Below are positions 33,070-44,639 of a DNA stretch of 64,000 bases, in pieces (positions within the stretch are counted from its first letter, which is position 1; each line of letters opens with the position of its first letter). The notes under the pieces are model-generated. The model was not told the origin of the DNA. It worked only from the letters and a program-made list of their open reading frames with translations, and did not search any database. The translations under genes and the position numbers were made by a program. Source of the DNA: Jaltomata sinuosa. Taxonomy: Eukaryota > Streptophyta > Magnoliopsida > Solanales > Solanaceae. The stretch lies in the NCBI GenBank assembly GCA_003996215.1, contig QJPP01000818.1:248001-312000 (forward strand), read 5' to 3'.

Positions 33070-33263
33070 CTGAGAAAGAGTGAAACAAAGATACTTAGAA
33101 GTTGACCAAATCAAGTAAGCACGATAAGGAATCAAACATAATGAAGTCTTTCCTAAAGAATGTCCTATAGCCTTTCATAGATTGGATACGGACATCATCG
33201 TACCAATCCACGAGACTCTACTAGACACTTTGCTCTTGTACTGGAAAGACCGGTGAACCTAGA

Positions 33264-33275
33264 GATCTGATACCA
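33264..33275 (-). other. Primer binding site of E3 (tRNA-iMet type)
   Basis: It reads TGGTATCAGATC on the minus strand, 11/12 to the initiator-Met type, 3 bp from the LTR edge at 33279. Confidence 0.85.
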
Positions 33276-33990
33276 CTCTGTCACGACCCAAAACCAGGCC
33301 ATGATGGCATCTACATAAACCCCTAGTAGACAAGCCCAACCCAAACACGCCAAAGACAATAAATAATAATTAAACTAAAAAAAAGCGGAAGACATAACTA
33401 AAAGACAGGACCAATAGCATATATACATACCATAATACAATATATACATAAGAAGGCTCTAAAGTGACCAAAAAGACAAAAAAAAATGACAACGCACCCG
33501 GACCTGGTGTCACTAGTACAAGAGCGACTAAATTAAGGATTAGCTATACAACAGATGCTCTCTATCCAAAATACAAAATATAGACAGAATGTACAAGATG
33601 GAAAGCATGTAAAGTCTCCAAAAGCGCCGAGAGCTTATCGCGATCCGAACAATAACAGGTCACGAACAACAGGAGATCAGCGAGGGTGGCTCATACTAGG
33701 TGTTGCATCAGAAAAAGAGATGCAGTGTAGTATGAGTACCAAGACAACGGGTACTCAGTAGGCATCATAGGCCGATCAAGCGCAGAAAGATAACATATAT
33801 AAATAGAACACAAGAAAGCATCTAGCTATACAGGGATCCACCTAAATCTAGTTATAAAGCCAGAGACATGCCAATAACCCAACAAAACAAAAGGGAAGGA
33901 AAAAAACATCAAGTCAACTAGAGTCAATCCACGTGCCAAAGCAAATGCAATCCGGTACACAATGATGTATGTATGAATGTAATATAATAT

Positions 33991-34195
33991 AAACCCAGAA
34001 TACCGCATTGGGCGCCTAAAATATCGCATTATACTATGCATATATATATGTGAAATAGTAAAATACCCGGAATAATGCATCGGCGGTCTAGAATACTTCA
34101 TCGGACTATAAATAAGTATATATGAGAGTAAAATACTCAGAATAATGTATCGGGGGTCCGGAATACCTCATCAGACTATAAATATATGCATAAAA
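33991..34195. repeat. 70-bp tandem repeat in E3 LTR
   Basis: AAACCCAGAATACCGCAT at 33991, AAATACCCGGAATAATGCAT at 34061 and AAATACTCAGAATAATGTAT at 34131 give a constant 70-bp period, three copies. Each ends in ACTATRNATATATA. B1's LTRs hold a related block at 3895-4075 and 11450-11580. Confidence 0.88.
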
Positions 34196-35414
34196 TAGTA
34201 GTTCTCCTTTTCTTTCCAAAATCCCATAGTAATACTCAAAGTAATTTTTATCTAAGTCCAGAAATCTCCACAACAGTAGTAAAGCCTCATTTCAAACCCA
34301 AAGCCTTTGAAAAACCATCCATGTTGTACTAATGATATGCCATGCGATATGAGTATGAATGTTCACAAACAGAGGAAAAACCACACCATCTGATCAAACA
34401 GGGCAAGAATACCTTCCAAACCAAGAGAACTAACCTGGAACTTCGTCCAAATCCTAGCCATGGCCTCGGGCCCATAGTTACACATAATAATAGAATAAAG
34501 CGGTAAAGAGGAAATAAAAGCAAAAACCGTGGGAAAACTCAATTATACCTCTATAGCCTCCTAAAAACATGATAAGGATTCTATACTAGTCACACAGAAG
34601 AAGCAAGCTCCTTTGCTAAGGATAACATACAGTTCTAGGCTAAAAACCCGAAATGCCCAATTAACATGATAAATAGGATTCAAGGCTAAAGTCTATATAA
34701 AATCCAACCTAGCATTTTGGTAATATACAAATATATATTATCTAACTAACTCAGTCTAGAAGGTAAACGTAACCTACCTCGGAGCCGAACTACAAGAATG
34801 AACCATCACTTGTGTCCTTTCCCCTTCCGAACAGCCTTAGAAAGCTGCCACATAAGGAACATAAACTAGGTGTCAATACGAGAAGAATGACACCCATATT
34901 GCTATACGGAAAAACGGGCAGGAAATCGGGTCAAAAAAATGACCCTCGGGGCACATGCAACGAAATAGAAAATAAAATTCACAATTATGCTCGTGATGGG
35001 TTAAGGAACCCATGTACAAAATTTTGGCACGAACAGAGCTCGATTTGGGGCCCAAAACAGCCCCGAAGTGCTACTAATTCATGAAAAAAATAGGAAAACT
35101 TGGAATTAAAGGCGGGAAGCTACCTCGTCCAGAGGAACATGTCACGTAGATGAATTACACGAATTTAAGAACATGCAGTCCCCAAAAATCCGCCTTCAAC
35201 AAGGATCACCCTAACTCTAAGAATTAACAACAAGGGAATTTAAGCGGGGGAAATACAAGAATTTCCACGGAAGGGGGAGAGGGGTGACGAGGGGACTTAC
35301 ATGATGAATTACACTGAGCAAGGGAGCTGGGATTAAGAAGCATTAGAGATGAAAAATGGAGTTTCTCGGAATTTAGAAAGAGAAAACGAAGTTAAACTTT
35401 TATATAACTACCAG

Positions 35415-35640
35415 GGGTCCTTCATCGCGATCGCGATAAGACCCCCGCATTCACGAGGAACAGCTGTCCCAACCATCGGGATCACGATGGTCCAGGCAGC
35501 ATTCGCAAAGAGGAATCCATACCAGGTCCCAGCCAACTTCATCTCGAACGTGATGGAAACCCTTCGCGAATGTGATGGTTAAGAAACCAGACCATCACGA
35601 ACGCGATGGGATCCTCGCGATCGCAAAGATCAAAAGGTTC
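35415..35640. repeat. Palindrome-rich repeats (TCGCGATCGCGA type) in E3 LTR
   Basis: It contains the perfect 12-bp palindrome TCGCGATCGCGA (35424-35435) and about eight related words: CGGGATCACGATGG, TCTCGAACGTGATGG, TTCGCGAATGTGATGG, ATCACGAACGCGATGG and CTCGCGATCGCAAAG. It ends about 678 bp from the LTR end. It is CpG-dense compared with its surroundings. Confidence 0.8.
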
Positions 35641-36318
35641 TGCACCATAATACGGCAACCAACAATTTCCCCAAGTCAAAAAATCTTCTGATAGAGCCTC
35701 GAGATTCATCCGAAACCCCGTGAACAGAAACAAACCATGCTACCCTACCAAAAATGGCATTCCAAACACAATCAAATCGATGAAACTCCCAATGGAGATG
35801 GTCTTAAGGAAAAGTGGGCCCCGCGCTCAAAATCAACTCGAAATTTAAAATCCAAAAACAAGTCCAGAAGCCTCGAGACCCGAACCAAAGGTCCCCCTAG
35901 CCCAAAGTTCATATTCTAGAGCTAACGACACTAACAAAATTTCCATTTGAGACCGTCTTCTCCGAATGTTGACCAAAGTCAACCCTACCAGCCAAACTAA
36001 CTTGAAAACACATAAAACAGCACAAAACTAAATCAAAAGCCCTTAGACCCAAACCAATGGTCACACTATACCACAATCCCTAATTTCAGAGCCTACAAAA
36101 CTATCGTAATCTGATTCTGAGCACGTTTACCAAGGAAGTTGATCAAAGTTAAATATTTTCCAACTTTAAGGTCTAAAATAGGAAAATGGTCCTATACACC
36201 TAACAAATGGCCCGGGCACCAAACCGTCGGTCTCCACAAGTCATAAATGACTTGTAGCCGTAGAGGGAAAGCTCGAAACACAGAAAAAGTATGAAAAATG
36301 ACCTAGAGGGTCATTACA

Positions 36319-38529
36319 CAGTAATGCAATTCATAATATAGGGATTATAAGAGAACAAAAAGACTCTCACTCTCTCAAAGAAGTTTGAGTAAATACATAT
36401 TGAACCATAGGCTTTCCCTTCATGTAATTTGCCAATAATATAGTCACCAAACTCGGAATCACTAAGGCCTTGCGAGCAACAATATAGGCTAGGGTTAAGG
36501 TGAGGATTATATTTGGCTCAAGTGACTAAATCTCCCTAACGCTATTTATAAGAATTCAATGCAACACTCATATTTTTTGACATTAATTTTACCTTATTTC
36601 TCCCTCTCACGGCCCATGCTTTCCCAACAACTTATTCATTTAACATCCTTTAGTAAAACTCATTTGCTAGCACCAAGTTCTTCCTTTCTTTTCCATTCAT
36701 TCATTTTATTGGACATTTTGAAGCAATTTACATTGTAAGCATAAGGTGCTACATTGCATTGAAGCACAACATCTCTTCTTCTCCACATTTCATGAACACA
36801 CCCCCAAACATAGGCTTTTTCCTATGTCAACATTTCAATTTCTCCCCCCAAACTTAGGCTTTTACCCTACATTTTACTTTCTAGCTATTAGGGAGGACGG
36901 GTGCAAGGATAGAGAATCCAAAAAGGTTAAGGTGTCTAAGGTACCAAAGAAAAGTTACAAGTTCAAAAGGGGCTTACTAGGATCTATAAAGGAAGGCCAT
37001 TTGGGTGAAGTGGTTATTCAAAAAATACCTAACGTCATCTTCCAAGCTTTGTAACGTCTAGGATTTTACCTTGAATCACATAAGGGCATGTTCTAGACAA
37101 TACACATGCACAAGAATGAAATAAAACCTTACCACACTACATATTATAATGCAAGAAATTCACAGCTAGTGTCATAAATCAGTTGGGACAAATGACTTTT
37201 GATAAGCTATTCCGAGTTCTACACACTTGTTTGTGAATCAATTAAGCCAAATGGAAAATGCGCAAGTCATGACACGAGAATGCTTTAGCAAAAAAATTTA
37301 TTTTCCCCTCTTTTCTTCAATTTGCAAATTCCTTGCCAAGGAAATTTTTTGGTGGGACCATTTTGATGCAAGAAATAGATGGACTGAATTAAACACTAAA
37401 ACTTGGCATTTTCCCTTAAGAAAGTCGCCTCTCAATCTATCATAGGAAAATGTCAACCAGGTTTGACACCAAAAAAAATAAATATATTTTCTCCTTGAGA
37501 ATGAACCATAATATGAAGAAAACCCTCGAAGTTTTTTAAACTAAGGACTATTAACAAGCGAAAATTTTGATTTATGCGCTCCTGAATCAATAGAGAATGA
37601 GTCCTTCCATAGGCAGTAAGCGCATTCGCAAAGCACGGGTAGTGAAATAATTTAGCGTGTAGGACTAATCCGATGTTATGGAAACTCACATTTATAAAAT
37701 TATAAGTATCAATCCCAAACATGGAAGAATATCAAGCATTTAAAATAAAAAATCAAGCCCGACGAGGGCACACATAGCCATAAAAAACATGCCCAAAAAG
37801 GGCCAAATAATGATCCACGCATGCTTTACAGTGGTCTAAATCATGCTTCACAATGTTCTGAATAGTAACTACACCTCTAACTAAAATAAAGCATTGTCCT
37901 CAATGCACAAAAAGTAAAAGAAGTCAAGAATTAGAACTACTCCCTGAGATGTGGTATGTATTGGTTAGTGCGAATCAGAAGCAGGCAAGGGCAAAATGCA
38001 GATCACAGTTAAAATTAGCTGAGAGCCAGTGATTTGTCTTTGCTTGCAAAATGGCATGAATTCTACAGATTTTAGCATGCAATTTGCAGTTCATGGCGCA
38101 TGTGAGACCCAAAATTTTGTCAAAGTGTGAGTAATCTGCTTCTTACTTGCGAAGTAAGGTGCATTCCTCAAATTTAAGCATGTGTTTTGCATGAGCGATT
38201 GCATGTGAACCCTAATTTTCAGGTAAAAGTTCCAGTGATCTGCCTCTTATTACGGGATGGTGTGTGGAACATAGAACCACACTTATGAAATACAGGTGAG
38301 TTCACATGTGATCCCTAAGGATGAAGGTGGTTCTGTCTGCAAGAGGTGATTCGCCTGTGAGGCACAATTCTCTAAGTGTATTTTGCCTGTTGCCACGTTG
38401 CCCTCTAAGCATTCCGATGACACCTAAATGATATACCACCTAAAATTTAACTAAAATAACAAAACAGTAAAGGAAGAAAATAAAAATACCAAAGATAAGA
38501 TGAACGCTTGGGTTGCCTCCTAAGAAGAG
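36319..38529 (-). other. Non-coding tail of the Athila-type element (probable)
   Basis: No gene is recognised. The right side (38500-38560) carries GGTTGCCTCCTAAGAAGAGC and TTGGTTTAACGTTATGGC, a form of a block that I recall lying just after integrase in Athila/Tat elements. Two pyrimidine tracts, CACCCCCAAACATAGGC (36800-36816) and CCCCCCAAACTTAGGC (36844-36859), read as TTTGGGGG on the minus strand and could be polypurine tracts. If so, the 3' LTR begins near 36840 and is cut at 36319 by E3. Open frames 36746-37054, 37227-37445 and 37453-37722 match nothing I know. Confidence 0.45.
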
Positions 38530-41500
38530 CTTGGTTTAACGTTATGGCTCGGCAGGGGTACCTCACAACTATGGTTCATCGAGGTAAGTCACTCCTATGA
38601 AAGTGACTTCTTCTGGAACACCCAAGTATTTCTTGACTCGCTATCTATTAACTTTAAATTTTGATCCATTTTTAGCTTCAAATTCAATTGCTCGATTTGC
38701 AAAGGCTTGGGATACTTTGAAAGGGCTATACTACTTGGACTTTAACTTACCCGGGAAGAGATGAAGCCTAGAGTTGAATAGAGCACCCAATCGCTGGGCT
38801 AGAATTCTTGCTTCATTATTGACTGATCATGAAAGTTATTTATTTGAGCTTTATACAGAGAAGAACTCTCGTATGCCCGCATACAGAATTCATCAATTTC
38901 GTTGAGATCTTCAACCTGAGCATGGAAAGCCTTTTCCCAATTTAAGTTCAACCTTTTAAAAACCCACATGGCTTATGTTCCAACTCCATAGGAAGATTAC
39001 AAGATTTACAAAATACCATTTAGTATCTAGACATGCCGATAAGGGGTTTTGTAGGTGATTCTGTAAGACCATAATGCATCATCCAATTTCAATGACCAAT
39101 TTGTTCTATTGGCATTCACCATTTTCGCGAGAATGGATTTGATCTCTCTATTGGATACTTTAGCTTGGACGCTTAATTTTGGGTTATATGGAGTGGAAAC
39201 TTTATGCTTGATGTCATACTTCTCAAGTAAAGTGCTAAACAATCGGTTACAAAAGTGAGATCCTCTATCACTAATAATAGCATGGGTGTGCCAAATTGAG
39301 AGAAAATGTGTTTTTTAGAAATGATATGACACTCTTCCCTTTGTTGTTGTGTATATCCATAGCTTCTACCCATTCAGACATGTATTCCATAGCCACGAGG
39401 ATGCAGGTGTTTTTATAAGAGATTACAAAGGGTCCCATGAAATCTATTCCCTCAACATCAAATAATTCAAGTTCCAAAATCGAGGTCAATGGAGTTCATG
39501 GCGACGAGAAATACCCCCCTAATGTTGGCATTTGTTACAATGTTTTACTAGATCATGAGCATCTTGATACAGAGCTGGCCAATAAAAATCACTTTGCAAC
39601 ACTTTTGAGGCTAGTCGCATGCCACCATGATGACCGCCAACTGGTGATGAGTGGCAAGCTTCCAAGATGGGTATCATTTTAGCTTCAGGAATGTATCTTC
39701 AAATCATACCATTAGCGTAAATCCAAAAGATATAAGGCTCATCCCAATAGAACTTTCGAACATCATGTAAAAACTTTTTCTTATAATAGAAGGTTAGACC
39801 TTCTGATGTTACATCACTTGCTAGGAAATTAGCAAAGTCAGCGAACCAAGGTATAAGATCTTGAGATACATCTAATATGTGCTTCTCAGGAAACACATCA
39901 TTTATTTCAAGTTCCCACATAGGTCTTCCTTCCTCTTCCAATCTAGATAGATGGTCAACCACTTGATTTTCACACACTCTTCGGTCTTTCACTTTGAAGT
40001 CAAATTCTTGTAACAACAAAACCCATAGGATAAGCCTTGGTTTGGCATCTTTCTTATCCATCAAATATCTAATCGCAGCATGGTCCATGTGTACCACTAC
40101 TTTGGTCCCCAACTAGTATGTTCGAAGCTTTTCAAAAGTAAACACAACTACAAGCAATTCTTTTTCGGTCACTGTATAATTTGTTTTGGTTTTATTTAAG
40201 ATTTTATTAGCATAGTAGACTAGATAAAAGAGATTAACCCTCCTTTGACCAAGCACCTCCCCTAAAGCAAGTCCAGTAGAATCGCACATTAGCTCAAATG
40301 GTTTTGACTAGTCGGGGTGCTATAATGATTGGGGCTGAGGTTATCTTTTCCTTCAATCTGAAAAAAATGCTTTTATGCAACTATCATCAAAATCAAACTT
40401 AGTATCTTTCTCTAGGAGTTCACACAAAGGATGGGACACTTTAGAGAAATCTTTAATGAATCTCTTATAAAAGTATGTGTGACCGAAGAAGCTTCTCACC
40501 CTTTCACCATTTACGGAGGAGGTAGCTTAGAAATGACCTCACTTTTTTCTTGGTCTATTTCAATTCCATTCTCAGATATTTTGTGACCCAAAATAATTCT
40601 CTTTTTCACCATGAAGTGATATTTCTCTCAATTTAGAACTAAAATAGTCTCTTCACGTCATTTAAGTACATATTCCAAATGAGATAAGCAATCTTCAAAT
40701 GCATCTCCTACAATAGAGAAATCATCCATGAAAATCTCCATGGTTTCTTCTACCATATCCGAGAAGATTGACATCATACGCCGTTGAAAAGTATCCAGAG
40801 CATTACAAAGCCCAAATGATATTATCTTGAATGCAAAGGTCCCATATGGACAAGTGAATGTTGTTTTTTCTTGGCCTTTGTGTGCAATTGAGATTTGATT
40901 ATAGCTCAAATATCCATCAACAAAACAATAATACCCTCACCCGCTAGTCGATCAAGCATTTGCTCCATAAATGGGAGAGGAAAATGGTCCTTCTCCATTC
41001 ATGCATTTAGCTTCCTATAATCAATACAAATCCTCCATCCGGTCACCGGTCGAAGGGCTATCATTTTATCCTTTTCATTAGGCACAACAGTAATTCCTCC
41101 TTTCTTGGGTACACATTGAACTGGACTAACCCACATGCTATCGGATATTAGAAATATAACCCCTACCTCAAACCATTTAATGATTTCCTTTTTGACCACT
41201 TCTTGCATGGGTGGGTTTAATCTTTATTGGTGCTCAATTAATTGCGTGCAATCCTCAAGTTAATTTTATGAGTTCATATTCTCGGAGGTATGCCAATTAT
41301 ATCGGTGATGGTCCAACCAAGTTCTCGAATATGCTTCTTTAGAACCTCAAGTAAAGCTACTACTTGCCCTTCTTTCAACTTATTGGAGATAATTATCGGT
41401 AAGGTTTCATTAGCACCTAAGTATTCATACTTCAAGTGTGATGGAAAGGGCTTGAGCTCCAACACTAGAGATTTAATTATGGAGGGCTCAAATGTGGGAG

Positions 41501-42078
41501 TTTGTCAGTTCATTAGATCAAGATCAAGTTTCTTCGGAGGGTAAGAATAAGATCCCATTCCCACCAAGGCACTACACATTTCCTCATACTCCTCAATCTC
41601 CTTGAAATCATGATTCAATAAAACAACCTCCAATGCTTCTTTAATAAATCTTGCTTCCGATTGTAGTTCAACATTCTCTTCAATCCTATCCATTGTGAAT
41701 ACCATTGGAAGTCATTGGATTGTTTCATTGATCTACATACATTAAAAGTTGTCTCTTCCTCATTTATGGAGAACTTATGTTCCCCCAATTTCACATCAAT
41801 CAAGGTGCGCCCTGTGGTCAAGCATGGCTTCCCAAGTATGATTGGTATTTCAAAATCACCGGTACAATCAAGTATCAAAAAATTCACCAAAACACAAGTT
41901 GGTCCACTTTTAGCAACATGTCATAAAAAATTCTAATGGGGTACTTCACCATATGATATGACATAATCAATTTAATTTTTGTGGTGGTAGGAGAATCAAG
42001 TTCCAACTGATTTAAAGTGGTAAGAGACATCAAATTTATACTCATGCTTTCATCACATACAATCTTTGCTGACTTATG
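38530..42078 (-). pseudogene. pol: pol of an Athila-type Ty3/gypsy element (interrupted)
   Basis: Protease, RT, RNase H and integrase in order on the minus strand. At 42093-41615 protease-like pieces: HKSAKIVCDESMSINLM (usual active-site context DLGASINLM, with Glu-Ser here) and PIILGKPCLTTGRTLIDV. At 41465 PSHLKYEYLGANETLPII, the linker before RT. RT: WVSPVQCVPKKGGITVV (41208-40999), RICIDYRKLNA and EIFMDDFSIVG (40658-40909). RNase H: VVVHMDHAAIRYLMDKKDAK (40112) with MDH for TDH. Integrase: GIDFMGPFVISY (39489-39271), then VSNREIKSIL and KLDDALWSYRITYKTP (39242-39027), and the GPF-equivalent in decayed form to 38530. The wording of these motifs fits the Athila clade, not the chromoviruses around it. 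It stops at 42078, where element C is inserted, and continues at 62784. Confidence 0.88.
42074..42078. other. Target site duplication of element C, left copy (TTATG)
   Basis: TTATG directly precedes TGTAACACCC at 42079. The identical TTATG follows GGCGTGACA at 62779-62783. The Athila reading frame is on both sides. Confidence 0.92.
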
Positions 42079-42531
42079 TGTAACACCCTGCATTTTTTAA
42101 AAAGTAAGCAGGATTAGTATGTTACACTCAATACTTTCACGAGGGGATGCATCGTAACTAAATCAATACGAGCCTGACAAGTTAAGGAAGTGTCATGAGG
42201 GTTAGAGGTTAAGTTAATCAAATATGTTATAAACTTTTCAATAGGGGGTAAGAGTAGGAATGTTGAGTATGATAAGGAAATGTGTTTTATGAGGTATTCG
42301 AATCATAAAATGTTTTTATGTTATGTTTTGAAGTCAAGCAAGTTTTAAAACAAAAGTCATCAAAAATTATCGCAAGTTACTTTCATTAGTTCTCTGAAAT
42401 TTGTGTCAGATGTCATGGAGCTTTTTATTCAATATACTTGGAGTTATGGGGTGATCTACCCACCAAATTGAAGGTCTATGAGTCTAGTTTCTAATGCACT
42501 AAACTGTTTGATGATACATTTCTGGAGTAAA
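42079..42531 (+). repeat. 5' LTR of element C, first part
   Basis: TGTAACACCCTGCATTTTTT onward aligns with 58479-58930 with roughly 15% difference in the stretch compared by eye (shared GTAAGCAGGATTAGTATGTT and GAGCCTGACAAGTTAAG). It stops at about 42531, where truncated family A LTR of E5 begins. Confidence 0.88.
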
Positions 42532-44597
42532 ACAGTGAAAAATATGTCTCAAAAACCCTTCCAAGGGTGCCCGGGCACAACTGGGTCTAAAATGGTAGTA
42601 AAAACATCACAGATGCTCGACCCGGCCGAGCCTTATATCATTTCAAATCAGTAAGGAAACTCAGCTAGCACTCCAACCCGATCGAGTCTAGAAATATTAG
42701 TAAATCATGATAAAACAATATTTTTAACCTTCTTTTACCCCAAGAAGATCCACGTATCAAGTCAAATCATTTCCAAATACAATTTCATCAAAAATGGTCC
42801 CCCGGGGCCATGCAAGGTTTAGAAAATCACTACGCCCGAAGCTAAAAACCATAGTAAAATGTGGAAAAACCTCCTTATATGCATGGAAATGATATGATAA
42901 ACACAAATAGCTGCCCGACAGCTCACAATCAACCTAACGGCCCTGCACAGGCTCCGAAGCTACTCAGCAAGCATAACCAGCCTAGAAGGATATTTATATG
43001 TCCGAAACTCGCGAACATTCCCAATAATCCCACCTTTTATGTTCCTGAGTCAACAAGACCTAATAGGCCACAAGGGTAATAAATATATCAACTAATAAGA
43101 ATACTACACACAACAGAGGAAAGAAATATGACGAATCATTGAAAAGCGGTCAAGGTATGTGGTACCAACCCAATAACCCAACCCAAAGATGCCAACTAGT
43201 GCAATTTTACCCGATAAATGCGAAGTCTAGGGAGTTAAGTCGTAACCTACCTGTCGTCCAACAACAAGTTGCGGAAACAATGATATCTAAGGCCGCGCTG
43301 CTCCGAGAAGCTCGAACGAGAATCAAACTATCAAATTCATAAATAAAATGTTAAGACGAGTCTATGATACCCATATTGCTACAATTGTAACGGGTCGATA
43401 TTCGGGTCAAAAGCAGGCCCACAGGGCCCGTGACCCAAAACCAAAAACAAAAAGAACCAGGATGACCCCAATGATGCCAAGAAGGCATGCTCCTAATTGA
43501 GAACAATTGGACAATGGAAGGGCACCAAAATAGCCCGCCCAAGTTGGGGATTAAAGAATGGAAATTTAGAAAATAAAAATGGAAATTGGGCAAGAATTAC
43601 TTACCAAAATAATGAGAAATCAGCCCAAGACGGACAAAACTTCACACCCACAAACATGCACAAGCTTAGGGGGCAGAATCTATCACAAAATCCAAGCTTT
43701 GTATGAGCATCAATGGAGGAATTAAGATAAAAACCAAAGAAGACAAGTTGGGGAAGATGACTTACCAAGAGGCGAAGAACTACGGATAATCGATGAACAA
43801 ATAATTCCTCAAGGTTTAGAACTGAACTGGAGAAAAATGGCGGAGAGAATTTTGAGTTTTAGAGTGATAAAAGAGAGGAGAAGGTCTGGAAAAAAACGAA
43901 ATGACAGCAATAAATAGTTGTTGTCCGCAGCTGATTTTTTGTACTTTTTAGAAAACTCGACAGGGCATTCCGGGCACAATCGAAAACCAATATTCAAAAA
44001 CCAATAGTGCTAATAGAGTGGAGACGACATTCCAAACTTAACGGAATCGACGAAACTTCCACACGAGGTCTTATCTAAGAAATGTTGACCCAAGTCAACA
44101 CTAACGAAAAGGAACTCAAAGGCTCAAAATGAGTCCGACTCACCCAGAACCCGAACCACCCATCTTCCTAGCCCAAACTCAACAAGTTGGAGCTGATGGA
44201 ATCATCAGATTTTGAATCCGACACTCTGATAATCGAAAGTTACCAGAAGTTATATTTTCAGCTCCAAATGGCCTAAAAACTGAGATAACAACACAAACCC
44301 CACACCAGACATTCTCCGGCCTGAACTAAAGGTCGAACTAGACCAAACTCATCACTCCGGAGCTAACGGAACTATCAGAATTCAATTCTGAGCATGTTAG
44401 CTAAGAATGTTGACTAAAGTCAATGATATTCTAAGTTTAAAGCTCTAAAACAGGCGGACGGCTAAAATGACCAAATGAATGACCAGGCTACCAAGCTACC
44501 GATCCCAGCAAGCTATAAATTACTTGGGGCTGCTAAAAGAAGGCTCTAACAGTGCATTAAATGCAAAAACGTGAAGATGACTGGAAGAGTCATCACA
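42532..44597 (-). repeat. 3' LTR of E5, truncated
   Basis: It begins inside the LTR at the point equal to 51122 (AAAACAGTGAAAAATATG) and ends GAGTCATCACA. The missing 1.3 kb equals 49786-51121. Its end, AACAGTGCATTAAATGC, is of the family A form. Only a short non-repetitive stretch (about 43900-43925) occupies the slot that holds repeats in the other LTRs. Confidence 0.85.
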
Positions 44598-44614
44598 ACA
44601 TCTACTACTATAAA

Positions 44615-44634
44615 GACTTTCATCCTCGAAAGTT
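44615..44634 (-). other. Inverted repeat inside the 3' LTR of E5
   Basis: GACTTTC, loop ATCCTC, GAAAGTT: six of seven arm pairs. It lies 17 bp inside the LTR edge, exactly as at 20183. Confidence 0.6.
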
Positions 44635-44639
44635 AAGAA

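Larger units (their letters stand above)
28190..36318 (-). mobile_element. Chromovirus E3, interior and 5' LTR
   Basis: A minus-strand family B element: integrase (28230-29639), RNase H (29641-29991), RT, protease, gag (33069-31740), primer site 33264-33275, LTR 33279-36318. Its left LTR is the hybrid 24464-28189. The base after the right LTR begins CAGTA (36319-36323), which does not match the ATCGA left of E2, so E2 and E3 did not integrate as one unit. The gene order and the chromodomain-type tail fit Tekay/Del chromoviruses. Its genes have fewer stops than those of B1. Confidence 0.85.
33279..36318 (-). repeat. 5' LTR of E3
   Basis: 3.04 kb, from TGTCACGACCCAAAACCAGG to GAGGGTCATTACA. 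It is a family B LTR like those of B1. It includes a 70-bp tandem block (33991-34195) and a palindrome-rich slot (35415-35640). Confidence 0.9.

Noticed and set aside
36746..37054. 102-codon plus-strand frame, possible env-like or host gene
   Set aside because: No signal peptide or membrane segment pattern, wrong strand for the Athila element, and its start overlaps simple pyrimidine tracts.
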